A stretch of DNA of 64,000 nt from the NCBI RefSeq assembly GCF_900112065.1, contig NZ_FOKE01000010.1, forward strand, positions 1-64,000. Reading direction: 5' to 3'. This document shows positions 52,098 through 60,090 of the stretch, piece after piece. A program made the translations under genes and the position numbers. Positions within the stretch are counted from its first letter, which is position 1. Every line of letters begins with the position of its first letter. Below the pieces are notes generated by a model. That model made no database searches. It was not told where the DNA came from and worked only from the letters and a program-made list of their open reading frames with translations. Source of the stretch: Cohnella sp. OV330. GTDB taxonomy: Bacteria > Bacillota > Bacilli > Paenibacillales > Paenibacillaceae.

Positions 52098-52886
52098 TTA
52101 TTGGATCGACGGATTTTCGTCCGCGGCTTGCTGCCTGTACTGCCTGGGGCTCATCCCTTCGTTGTCTTTGAACACCTTGATGAAATACTTGACCGTCTGG
52201 TAGCCGACCTTCTCCGCGATCTCCCAGACCGGCAGCCGGGTCGCGACGAGCAGCTCCTTCGCCTTTTGCAGCCGGATCCGAGTCAGGTAATCGCTGAACG
52301 TCACGCCCGTCTGCTCCTTGAACAGCACGCTAAAGTAGCTCGCGTTCAGGTGAAGCTGCTCCGCGACCTGCTTCATCGTGATGGCTTCATGCAGATGGCC
52401 GTAAATAAAGCCGATCGCGTCCTTGATGGCGCTGCCGTAGCGCGCCTCTTCGCGGCCCACCTCGAGCAGCTTCGGATCGACGAGCTTCTCCATCGCGTCG
52501 AGGCGGTCTTTGCCGCTGTCGCGTTCGAACGCTCTCTGCACCGTGTCGATGAGCACCGCTTTGTCCAGCGGCTTGAGAATATAGTCGAACGCGCCGAGCT
52601 GCAGCGACTTTTTCGCATATTCGAATTCGGCATGGCCGGAGATGACGATCACGACGGGCAGCGGCCCGCGCTTCGCGAGCGCCTCCAGCATCTGCAGGCC
52701 GTCGACCTCCGGCATCCGCACGTCCGTGATGAGGATATGGACCGGATTCGTCTTCAGCCACTCGAGCGCTTCGACGCCGCTCGCGGCGCATTCGATCCGG
52801 TATTTGCCCGCCGCCCAGGCGACGAGCGTCTTCTGGATGCCAAGCCGCGTGCGCGGCTCGTCATCGACGATCAATAACGTTTTCAC
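52098..52886 (-). CDS. YesN-type response regulator with AraC domain
   Basis: The 262-residue product has a receiver domain (1-120, phosphoacceptor D55 in ILITDVRMPEVDG) and an AraC domain at about 160-258 (ITMKQVAEQLHLNASYFSVLFKEQTGVTFSDYLTRIRLQKAKELL; VWEIAEKVGYQTVKYFIKVFKDNEGMSPRQYR). It is shorter than the other two regulators in the window. The start is GTG at 52886, overlapping the kinase stop (GTGA). It probably activates the adjacent transporter operon and perhaps the divergent GH43 gene. Confidence 0.93.
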   Translation of the reverse strand: MKTLLIVDDEPRTRLGIQKTLVAWAAGKYRIECAASGVEALEWLKTNPVHILITDVRMPEVDGLQMLEALAKRGPLPVVIVISGHAEFEYAKKSLQLGAFDYILKPLDKAVLIDTVQRAFERDSGKDRLDAMEKLVDPKLLEVGREEARYGSAIKDAIGFIYGHLHEAITMKQVAEQLHLNASYFSVLFKEQTGVTFSDYLTRIRLQKAKELLVATRLPVWEIAEKVGYQTVKYFIKVFKDNEGMSPRQYRQQAADENPSIQ

Positions 52887-54652
52887 AACGGTTCGACTCC
52901 TCCCGGAGGAATAGTGATATCAAAGCGGACGATCGTGCCGGCGCCGGGCTTGCTCTCGATGCGCAAGCCGCTGCGGTCTCCCGCCGCGTCCGGGTAATAC
53001 AGCTTGAGGCGCCGCTGCACGTTGGACATGGCCACCCCCGCTCCCTTTTTGGACGAGGGCTGCCGGCTCCCGCCTTCGATTTTTTGCAGGAGGTTGGCCA
53101 GCGTCTCCTCGTCCATCCCGAGCCCGTCGTCGATAACGGCGATCGTCGCGATGCCCGGCTTGTCCGACGACACTTGAATCGTGACCGATCCGGGGCCGAT
53201 GCGGCTCTCCACGCCGTGCAGGATCGCGTTCTCCACGAGCGGCTGGATGATCAGCTTGGGGATCGGCACGTGCATAAGCCCCTCGTCAGCGGCGATTCGC
53301 CAATCCAGCCGGTCGATCAGGCGCATCTTCATGATCTGCAAATACCGCTGCGCGTGATCCAGCTCGTCGCGGACGGTCACCCACTCGTCGTCTCCGCCTG
53401 CGCCGCCGATGACGTAGCGGAACAAGCCGGACATAGCGACGACGATGCCGGCCAGCTCCTCGTCCCCCTTGTCCTCGAGCGACCAATAGAACGCTTCCAG
53501 CGTGTTGAACAGGAAGTGCGGATTGATCTGCGCCTGCAGCGCCTTGAGCTCGGTGAGGCTCTGCGTAATCTCCTTCTCGTACACGACCTGGATCAGCTCG
53601 TTCATGTGCGTCACCATCTGGTTGTAAGTGTTGTTCAGCTCCCGGATCTCAAGCGACGCGATCGGCGGCGACGGGGACAGGTTCTGCTTGAGCCCGCCGA
53701 GGCGCGCGCCTCGCATCGTACGCATCAGCTTCAGGATCGGGCGCGTGATGAGCGTGGACAGCAGCAGGGTCAGCAGCAAAAACGCCACCGCGCCGATGCC
53801 GATCGACACGAGGATGGCGGTGCGAAGCACCGAGATCCCCTCGGTCGAAGCGCGCACCGGCGTGAGCAGCACGAGCGTCCAGCCGGTCGTGCGGGACCGC
53901 TGCCGCACGGACAGCAGCTCCTCGCCCCCGACGGAGACGGCTGACCCGCTCTGCGCGAGCACTACCTTGGCCTCGTCAGCGGTGAGGTCCGAGGTAATCG
54001 GGGCGCCTTGACCGTCGGCGAGCAGCATGTACTCGTCGTCGCCTCGCGCCTCTCCCTCGCCGGCAGCCTGTTCGTTCATCTCGAAGTAGTCGCGGCTAAG
54101 CCGGACCGCCAGATAGCCGCCGGCCGCGTAACCGCGGTCGATCAGGCTGATGCGGCGCATCGCGAGCACCGTATCCGGCTGCGCCGGATCGAGCCCGAAC
54201 CAGACGAGCCGTCCTTTTACCCGGTCGGTCTGCCAGATCATGTCCTGCGAGACCCGCGTGTTCAGGCTGGTCTCGTCGAGCGGAAACAAGCGCCGGTAGT
54301 CCCTGGTATAGAGCTCCATCGAGCGGATACCCGTCGAGTAGGCCGTATAGGTGCTCGCGATCTGCAGCAGCGACTGGCGCTGGGCGAACGCGGAGCGGAC
54401 GCCGTCCGCTTCCTGGAGCAGCAGCTTTTGCACGTAATCGTTGGTCGCCACTTGGGTCGTCAGCGAGTCGATCTGGTCGAGCAGCGCGTCGAGCCGCCCG
54501 TTCGCCTGCACCGCCGTCTGCTGGATATGCTTCTCCGCGCTGTTGCGCAGCAGGTTCGATACCTGGCCGTAAATATAAATGCCCGCAAAGGTCAGCACGA
54601 CGATCATCGTCAACGTAAAAGCGGCGAAAATCTGGTTCCGTAACGTGTTCAT
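52883..54652 (-). CDS. YesM-type sensor histidine kinase
   Basis: The 589-residue kinase has two membrane segments (FAAFTLTMIVVLTFAGIYIYG near the N-terminus; TAILVSIGIGAVAFLLLTLLLSTLI near 285) enclosing an extracellular sensor. The HAMP linker, INPHFLFNTLEAFYWSLED and the ATPase motifs IDDGLGM and GVAMSNVQRRLKLYY follow. The ATG at 54652 (MNTLRNQIF) puts the membrane segment at the usual place; the open frame to 54703 has no clear ribosome site. It partners the regulator at 52098. Confidence 0.92.
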   Translation of the reverse strand: MNTLRNQIFAAFTLTMIVVLTFAGIYIYGQVSNLLRNSAEKHIQQTAVQANGRLDALLDQIDSLTTQVATNDYVQKLLLQEADGVRSAFAQRQSLLQIASTYTAYSTGIRSMELYTRDYRRLFPLDETSLNTRVSQDMIWQTDRVKGRLVWFGLDPAQPDTVLAMRRISLIDRGYAAGGYLAVRLSRDYFEMNEQAAGEGEARGDDEYMLLADGQGAPITSDLTADEAKVVLAQSGSAVSVGGEELLSVRQRSRTTGWTLVLLTPVRASTEGISVLRTAILVSIGIGAVAFLLLTLLLSTLITRPILKLMRTMRGARLGGLKQNLSPSPPIASLEIRELNNTYNQMVTHMNELIQVVYEKEITQSLTELKALQAQINPHFLFNTLEAFYWSLEDKGDEELAGIVVAMSGLFRYVIGGAGGDDEWVTVRDELDHAQRYLQIMKMRLIDRLDWRIAADEGLMHVPIPKLIIQPLVENAILHGVESRIGPGSVTIQVSSDKPGIATIAVIDDGLGMDEETLANLLQKIEGGSRQPSSKKGAGVAMSNVQRRLKLYYPDAAGDRSGLRIESKPGAGTIVRFDITIPPGGVEPL

Positions 54653-54847
54653 CTCGCTCAATTTGACCAATCGAATCGCCCGCCCGTTTTCGCATGAATC
54701 CAATCCCGTCTACTGTATCACAAAGACCGATTTATCAGCCAACCGTTCTGCGCGCGCGTCCAAAACCTAAAGATTATAGGTATAAAACCTAATCATCGTG
54801 AGGTATCGGCGCGGATCGTTATTTGCTAAGATGAGGGGAAATCAACT

Positions 54848-54862
54848 GGATAGCGCTTACAA
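54848..54862. promoter_or_regulatory. cre-like site at the GH43 leader
   Basis: On the minus strand TTGTAAGCGCTATCC matches the cre consensus at all but one informative position. It abuts the ribosome site (AAAAGGAGG), so bound CcpA would act as a roadblock. An extended -10 (TGCTAAGAT, ending 54832) lies just upstream. Confidence 0.6.
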
Positions 54863-54876
54863 AAGGAGGGGCCGGA

Positions 54877-55866
54877 ATGACGACAGAATCGCGGGGCGGC
54901 GCGCCGCTCGTGACCCATATTTATACGGCGGATCCTTCCGCTCACGTATTCGAGGGCAAGCTGTATCTGTATCCCTCGCACGATCTCGACCACGAGATGA
55001 CGTCGAACGACAACGGCGACCAGTACGATATGGAGGACTATCACGTCCTCTCGCTGAACGAGGATCTGACGCAGGCGCTCGACCACGGAGAGGCGCTGCA
55101 TCTGAACGATATTCCATGGGCGAAAAAGCAGCTGTGGGCGCCCGACGCGGCCTATAAGGACGGTACGTACTACCTGTTCTTCCCGGCACGGGACAATAAC
55201 GACGTCTTCCGCATCGGCGTCGCGACGGGCATCTCTCCGCAAGGGCCGTTCCGCGCGGAGCCGAGCTACATTCCCGGCAGCTACAGCATCGATCCGGCCG
55301 TCTTCGTCGACGACGACGGCAAGGCTTACGTCTACTTCGGCGGGCTGTGGGGCGGACAATTGGAAAAGTGGCAGACGGGCGCTTTCTTGCCGGATGCGGA
55401 GGGGCCGTCAGGCGACGAGCCCGCGCTAGGGCCGCGGATGGCGGAACTGGCCGGCGACATGCTCGGATTCAAGGAGACCCCGCGCGAGATCCGCATCGTC
55501 GGCGAGGACGGAGAGCCGATCCGCGCCGGGGACGAGGACCGCAGGTATTTCGAGGGACCTTGGGTTCACAAGCACGAAGGCCGGTACTACCTCTCCTACT
55601 CGACCGGGACGACGCACAAGATCGTCTACGCGGTCGGGGACGATCCGTACGGTCCGTTTACATTCAAAGGCACGATCCTGACGCCTGTGATCGGCTGGAC
55701 CACGCACCATTCGATTGTCCGCTACCGGGACAAATGGTATTTGTTTTACCACGACAGCTCGCTGTCCGGCGGCGCGGACAACAAGCGCTGCGTGAAAATG
55801 ACCGAGCTGCACTACGAAGCGGACGGCTCCATTCGCACGATCGACCCTTATCCGGAGACGCGTTGA
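54877..55866 (+). CDS. GH43 glycoside hydrolase (xylosidase/arabinofuranosidase type)
   Basis: The 329-residue five-bladed propeller enzyme shows the GH43 triad: base D19 (TADPSAHVF), pKa modulator D139 (SYSIDPAVFVDDDG) and acid E226 (YFEGPWVHK). It is a single-domain enzyme without signal peptide, so cytoplasmic. ATG after AAAGGAGG. It is divergent from the two-component pair and is probably the hydrolase for the sugar brought in by the 47-52 kb transporter, most simply arabinoxylan-type oligosaccharides (inference). Confidence 0.9.
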   Translation: MTTESRGGAPLVTHIYTADPSAHVFEGKLYLYPSHDLDHEMTSNDNGDQYDMEDYHVLSLNEDLTQALDHGEALHLNDIPWAKKQLWAPDAAYKDGTYYLFFPARDNNDVFRIGVATGISPQGPFRAEPSYIPGSYSIDPAVFVDDDGKAYVYFGGLWGGQLEKWQTGAFLPDAEGPSGDEPALGPRMAELAGDMLGFKETPREIRIVGEDGEPIRAGDEDRRYFEGPWVHKHEGRYYLSYSTGTTHKIVYAVGDDPYGPFTFKGTILTPVIGWTTHHSIVRYRDKWYLFYHDSSLSGGADNKRCVKMTELHYEADGSIRTIDPYPETR

Positions 55867-56058
55867 ACGAGCTCCTTTGACGGCGGTATTTTGGCGGATT
55901 CACCTATGTCGCAGCGTTATTCTCGTCCGCGCTCCTTAAATTCTTGTGGGAAAGTAACATAAGAATCGGCGGGATTGCGTAACTTATGAATAGAATTCGC
56001 TGCACTGGGGTATTTTCTCGATGAACCGCCAAAATTCGGCTGAAGGAGTGGATCCGTA

Positions 56059-56271
56059 ATGAAGACGCTAAACGCTATCGCGCTCGCCATTCTGATCATC
56101 GGAGGCATCAACTGGCTGTTGGTCGGTCTGTTCAAGTACGATCTCGTCGCCGAGTTGTTCGGCGGTCAAGAAGAAGTCGCTTCCCGCATCGTGTATACGA
56201 TCGTCGGCATCTGCGCGCTGTATGCGATCAAATTTTTCAACGACGTCAGCAGCGATTCGCGTGCTCGTTAA
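56059..56271 (+). CDS. DUF378 small membrane protein
   Basis: The 70-residue product, MKTLNAIALAILIIGGINWLLVGLFKYDLVAELFGG..., is a typical DUF378 protein with two membrane segments (8-28 and 44-62). Function unknown. ATG after GAAGGAG. An imperfect inverted repeat (GCCGGAC...GTCCGGC, about 56300-56333) between this gene and the convergent SRPBCC gene may end both transcripts. Confidence 0.92.
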   Translation: MKTLNAIALAILIIGGINWLLVGLFKYDLVAELFGGQEEVASRIVYTIVGICALYAIKFFNDVSSDSRAR

Positions 56272-56351
56272 TACAAGCCTTTCGCGATGCGAAGAGCCGG
56301 ACGGCCGCCTAATGAGGCGACTGTCCGGCATCTCGTCGTTCAGGATGAGGC

Positions 56352-56804
56352 TCAAGACGCCTCGGATTCGCTCCGCAGGGCGTCGCCAAGCATTTTAAGC
56401 AGCTCGTTTGTGCCGTGCTCGCGCTGCGCCGCCGTGTCGAGGCCGTCGAGAAAGACGCCCTGCTCGGTAAAGACTAACTTCGTACCGCCCTCGACCGGGT
56501 GCAGTTCGACCGTCGTCACCGAAGCCGAGATCCGCTTGTCGCCCATGTCCATGACGTACGAATAGACGATTCGCTCGTTCGGCACGATATCCTGGTAGCA
56601 GGCGTCGAACGTGAAGACGGGACCGTCCGGCGGTCCGCCGCGGCTGTATTCCCGGCCGCCGACGCGGAAGTCGAAGGTCTCCGCGGGGGTAAACCAGCGC
56701 GCCTTCGCCTCCGCGTCAGACCAGGCTTTGTAGACGCGCTCCGGCTTCGCGGGGTACGTTCTCTCCACCGTAAAAGTGGCGTGATGCGTCGATCGTTGTT
56801 CCAT
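56352..56804 (-). CDS. SRPBCC (AHSA1-type) domain protein
   Basis: The 150-residue product has the AHSA1/START-like fold (FTVERTYPAKPERVYKAWSDAEAKARWF; GGREYSRGGPPDGPVFTFDACYQDI; TEQGVFLDGLDTAAQREHGTNELLKML). ATG at 56804, 9 bp after GGGAGG; the ATG at 56813 is too close to that site. It is the second gene of a MerR-SRPBCC operon (gap 14 bp). Small-molecule binding is likely; ligand unknown. Confidence 0.9.
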   Translation of the reverse strand: MEQRSTHHATFTVERTYPAKPERVYKAWSDAEAKARWFTPAETFDFRVGGREYSRGGPPDGPVFTFDACYQDIVPNERIVYSYVMDMGDKRISASVTTVELHPVEGGTKLVFTEQGVFLDGLDTAAQREHGTNELLKMLGDALRSESEAS

Positions 56805-56818
56805 TTCGTTCATCCTCC

Positions 56819-57352
56819 CTAATCATGGTTTTCAAGCTCGTCCGCCAGCCAATCGCCCAACCGGTCGAGCGCTCGCTCGGCTTGCGTCCGCCGCTCCCAA
56901 AAATACTTCTCATGGCTCTGCTTCATCATGCCGAGCAGCTTCGTGAACGCCTCCACCCCGAGCGGCGCTTGCGCCCGCACCGCGGCCGACGCCTGCTCCA
57001 GCTCGCTCAGCAGCTTCTGCTGGACGCGGATCTGCTCCCGCAAGCGGCCGATCTGCGCGGCGATGATCTCGGACAGGTCGGGCGCGTCCCGCTCCAGGAC
57101 GGACTGGATCTCCGTGAGCGGCAGGCCCAGCTCCTTGAGCGCCAGAATCTGATGCAGGCGGGACAGGTCGGATTCGTCGTACAGCCTGTGCCCCGAGTCG
57201 GTCTGACCGGAGGGGGGAAACAAGCCGATCTGGTCGTAGTAGCGCAGCGTCCGAATCGTGAGTCCCGTCAGCGCGGCGATATCTCCCACTTTCCAGCGGC
57301 CGCCCGCCGCACCCGCTTCGTCGTCCTCCGAGCCTCTGCGATGCTTGGCCAT
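56819..57352 (-). CDS. MerR-family regulator
   Basis: The 177-residue product has a MerR DNA-binding domain (KVGDIAALTGLTIRTLRYYDQIGLFPPSGQTDSGHRLYDESDLSRLHQI, about 20-70), a dimerisation coiled coil (IIAAQIGRLREQIRVQQKLLSELEQA) and a helical tail. ATG after GGGAGG. The promoter at 57395-57425 has the 19 bp spacer characteristic of MerR-activated promoters. It should activate itself and the SRPBCC gene. Confidence 0.93.
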   Translation of the reverse strand: MAKHRRGSEDDEAGAAGGRWKVGDIAALTGLTIRTLRYYDQIGLFPPSGQTDSGHRLYDESDLSRLHQILALKELGLPLTEIQSVLERDAPDLSEIIAAQIGRLREQIRVQQKLLSELEQASAAVRAQAPLGVEAFTKLLGMMKQSHEKYFWERRTQAERALDRLGDWLADELENHD

Positions 57353-57394
57353 TTTTCCGCCTCCCCGTCCTGCCGTCTCTATGCCCGTAACTTT

Positions 57395-57425
57395 ACTATA
57401 AGACGTGACGCAACGTAAGGTGCAA
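57395..57425 (-). promoter_or_regulatory. MerR-type promoter with 19 bp spacer
   Basis: On the minus strand TTGCAC (57425-57420), a 19 bp spacer and TATAGT (57400-57395). The spacer is an imperfect palindrome (CTTACGTTGCGTCACGT), as in sites of TipA/BmrR-like MerR regulators. Confidence 0.8.
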
Positions 57426-57684
57426 GAGGAATTTTATAAGGAACGAACCGGCGCAACTGCGACGTGGACGCTTATACAGGCGGCGGTCTGGAGGACCAGG
57501 CTTGTGCGGGAGACCAGCGTGGATTGCGGTTATTGCGTCTGGGGTGGTGCAGGTGCGGGCGATTGGCGAAGGCTGTCGGCGTAGCGGCGGTTTGACGGCG
57601 GGCGGGGCGGATGGCGGTGGGCGATTAGCTTGCTTGGGCGCGAAGAGAGGCGACGGATTTCCAATCGGCGACCGATAGGCGACT

Positions 57685-57872
57685 GATAGTTGTTAAATGG
57701 CCGTTATTTCATGCGAAACTGCGAGCTGCCTTCCGATAGCTGTTGAAAAGGCAGCTAATTCCCGAAAATCTGCTTTGAACGGGACTATAGGGCCGGATTA
57801 GCTGCCTTTCAGCAACTAATTACGCCGCTTTCCGTCGCTAGAACAAATTTAGCTGCTTTCTGACATCTAATC
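57685..57872. repeat. Four-palindrome intergenic element (E)
   Basis: Blocks lie at 57685-57708, 57735-57760 (GATAGCTGTTGAAAAGGCAG sense), 57797-57820 and 57848-57871 (reverse complement sense). Centres are 51, 61 and 51 bp apart. Two direct blocks are followed by two inverted blocks, as in the copies at 5.1 and 5.4 kb, but the block sequence is different. The rest of the 57353-57941 gap holds the MerR promoter, a GC-rich stretch without features and the Spo0M terminator. Confidence 0.8.
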
Positions 57873-57886
57873 ATACGAGCCTATGC

Positions 57887-57916
57887 AAAAAAAACCGGGC
57901 GATTCGCCCGCCCGGC
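57887..57916 (-). terminator. Intrinsic terminator of the Spo0M gene
   Basis: On the minus strand CCGGGCGGGCGAATCGCCCGG forms a hairpin, then eight T residues; 26 bp past the stop. Confidence 0.9.
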
Positions 57917-57941
57917 CCTTTTGCTGCATGCGTCGCTGGCG

Positions 57942-58724
57942 TCAGTGCGCGTAGCGATCGATGATATCTTGAAGCACGTCGGCAATATGGGAGACGCCGC
58001 CGTCCAGGTCGCGCTGCGCGAGCGTCACCCGGACGAAGCTCTCGTCCGTATCCGTCGCTTCGGCGAAGAAGCCCGCCAAGCCGCTCGAACGCCGGTCGAT
58101 CTGCAGGAGCATGCGGACCTCGCCGATCGGCGATCCGACGAAGGTCAGCTCCAGCTCGTCGAGAAGGCCCCGGTACCTTCCGCTCGACGGAATCCACTCG
58201 AACTCTTGAACGAATGAAACGGCGCCGCCCAGACGGGGCGCATAGACGGTCTCCGCCTTGCGAAGGCGGAACCCGATCTGCTCGATCGCCTCGAGCACGG
58301 CCTTCCGGCCCGCCCCGGGGATGACGTGGATGCTGTCTTCGTCGGTCGGATCGACGGCGGATTGAACATCCGCGACGGTCTTGATCCACGCTTGACCGCT
58401 TCCGATCGAGATCGGCACGCTCGCGGGGAGGATGAACGAAAAGGGAAGCTCTCTGCGCTCCTGCGGCTGCACCGTCAGCGCGTCGGCCACGCGGTACCGG
58501 GCAACGACCGCCTTCTGTTGTATCGGCTTGTCGTTGATCTCGCGCGCATACGTCGTCATGACGGATACCTCGATCCCGTCGATTCGCTGCTCCAGGTTGC
58601 CTCCCTGCAAGCGTACGACGCCGCGTATTTCTTCCCCTTGCGCGTACGCGGACTTTTCCAGCACCGTATCCAGCGTCGCCGCTCCGATCCCCACGCTCGC
58701 CAATACCCGTCCGAAGAAAGACAT
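57942..58724 (-). CDS. spo0M: Sporulation-control protein Spo0M
   Basis: The 260-residue arrestin-like protein starts MSFFGRVLASVGIGAATLDTVLEKSAYAQGEEIRGVV, as in Bacillus Spo0M, and keeps the family pattern to the C-terminus (LDGGVSHIADVLQDIIDRYAH). Spo0M influences phosphorelay-dependent entry into sporulation and cell-division-related structures. The ATG at 58724 is preferred over 58733 by homology. Single gene with its own terminator. It supports a spore-forming host. Confidence 0.93.
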   Translation of the reverse strand: MSFFGRVLASVGIGAATLDTVLEKSAYAQGEEIRGVVRLQGGNLEQRIDGIEVSVMTTYAREINDKPIQQKAVVARYRVADALTVQPQERRELPFSFILPASVPISIGSGQAWIKTVADVQSAVDPTDEDSIHVIPGAGRKAVLEAIEQIGFRLRKAETVYAPRLGGAVSFVQEFEWIPSSGRYRGLLDELELTFVGSPIGEVRMLLQIDRRSSGLAGFFAEATDTDESFVRVTLAQRDLDGGVSHIADVLQDIIDRYAH

Positions 58725-58820
58725 GATCCGCATCCCGTCCTTTATCTAAGTGATCGCTTCGCGCCCTGCATCTTAAGGTTATACGCGCGGAGCAACGGGG
58801 GGATTCAATATATGGGGAAT

Positions 58821-59672
58821 TCAGCCAAGCGTCGCGGCAAATCCGTCGCGCCAATCCGCGAATCGCGGCTGCCAGCCGAGCCCCCTAGCTTTGGCGTTGG
58901 CCGCGCCGCGTTCGCCGCGGGCGGCGCCGAGCTGCCGCTCCGGGGCAGGCGCGCCCAGCTGCGCGGCATAATGCGGCAGCCATTCGCTGGCGGGCGCCGG
59001 GCGATCGTCGACGGCGTTCACGGCCCCGGGCGGCCAGCCCAGCGCGAGCAGCGTGGCGCTTGCCGCGTCGTCGACGTGGATGAACGACGACACGCCGTCC
59101 GTCGCAGGCTGCTCGCCGCGGCGAACCGCAACGGCCATGAAGCCATCCTTGGCGTACCACGTTCCCGAGCCATAGAAAAGCCCGTACCGCAAGATGACGG
59201 CTTCCGGCATCTCCGAGGCCGCCGTCTCCAACGCGTGCACGCCTTGGATCGTGCCGCTGCGCGGCGCGGGCGCATCCAGATCAAGCGGCTCCTCCTCGGT
59301 GGCCGGGCCTTCCCCCGGCGCGTACGCCCAAGAGATGCTCTGCGCGATCATCCGTCGCACGCCCGCGGCCAGCGCGGCGTCGACCAGATGTCGGGTTCCG
59401 ACCGTCCGGATCCGCGTATTCGACGCGAAGTCGCGCTCGCCGAGCGAGGTGAGCTGGTGGATGACCGTCTCCGGCTCCGCCTCGCGAATCGCCGCGAATA
59501 CGGCCTCGCGATCGAAGATGTCGAGCACGGCCGCCTTCGCGCCCAGTGCCTCCAGCCGCGCCGCGCTCGCGGCATGCCGGGTGAAACCCGTCACCTCGTG
59601 ACCGGCTGCGAGGAGCAAGGGGATTAGCGATTTTCCGATAGCGCCCGTGGCGCCTGCAACTGCGATTTTCAT
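58821..59672 (-). CDS. NAD(P)-dependent epimerase/dehydratase-family protein
   Basis: The 283-residue extended SDR has GATGAIG (residues 7-13) and a Rossmann core (VIHQLTSLGERDF; SWAYAPGEG; FIHVDDAASATLLAL). The catalytic YxxxK is not evident where expected (SGTIQGVHALE), so the enzyme may be an atypical reductase or a binding protein. The ATG lies after CGGAGG-like sequence. Substrate unknown. Confidence 0.85.
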   Translation of the reverse strand: MKIAVAGATGAIGKSLIPLLLAAGHEVTGFTRHAASAARLEALGAKAAVLDIFDREAVFAAIREAEPETVIHQLTSLGERDFASNTRIRTVGTRHLVDAALAAGVRRMIAQSISWAYAPGEGPATEEEPLDLDAPAPRSGTIQGVHALETAASEMPEAVILRYGLFYGSGTWYAKDGFMAVAVRRGEQPATDGVSSFIHVDDAASATLLALGWPPGAVNAVDDRPAPASEWLPHYAAQLGAPAPERQLGAARGERGAANAKARGLGWQPRFADWRDGFAATLG

Positions 59673-59799
59673 GAGCGATTGACCTCCGAAAATAGGTTAT
59701 CTTAAATCGTTAGAATGGCCGGGACCGTACGCCGCGATAGAACCGCGTTAATAGCAACCGCGGCGTGCAAGATCAAGCCGTTCGCGAGCCGGCCGCCAG

Positions 59800-60090
59800 G
59801 AAGGCGGGTTTGTTTCTATCCAGGACTTCCCGCGACGATTCGGAGCTGGCGAGGACGGCGTTGTTTCTATCCGAGACTTCGACGGCGATTAAACGCCCGA
59901 GACGACGGGTTTGTTCCTATCCAGGACTTCCCGCGACGGTTCGGAGCCGGCGAGGACGGCGTTGTTTCTATCCGAGACTTCCGACGGCGATCACACGCCC
60001 GAGACCACGCGTTTGTTCCCACTCGAGACCTCGGGCGACGGTTCCGCGCTCGAATCGGCGCTCTTATTTCCATCCAAGATTTCCTTCCCG
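59800..60090. repeat. About 101 bp tandem repeat made of 51 bp half-units
   Basis: The motif GTTTGTTTCTATCCAGGACT recurs with a 101-102 bp period (59806, 59907, 60009), and a related half-unit (GTTGTTTCTATCCGAGACTT) lies about midway, so there are about six diverging half-units of roughly 51 bp. The array runs from the gap after the epimerase start into the 3' end of the EamA gene, whose last 30-odd codons are made of repeat sequence. Confidence 0.8.
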
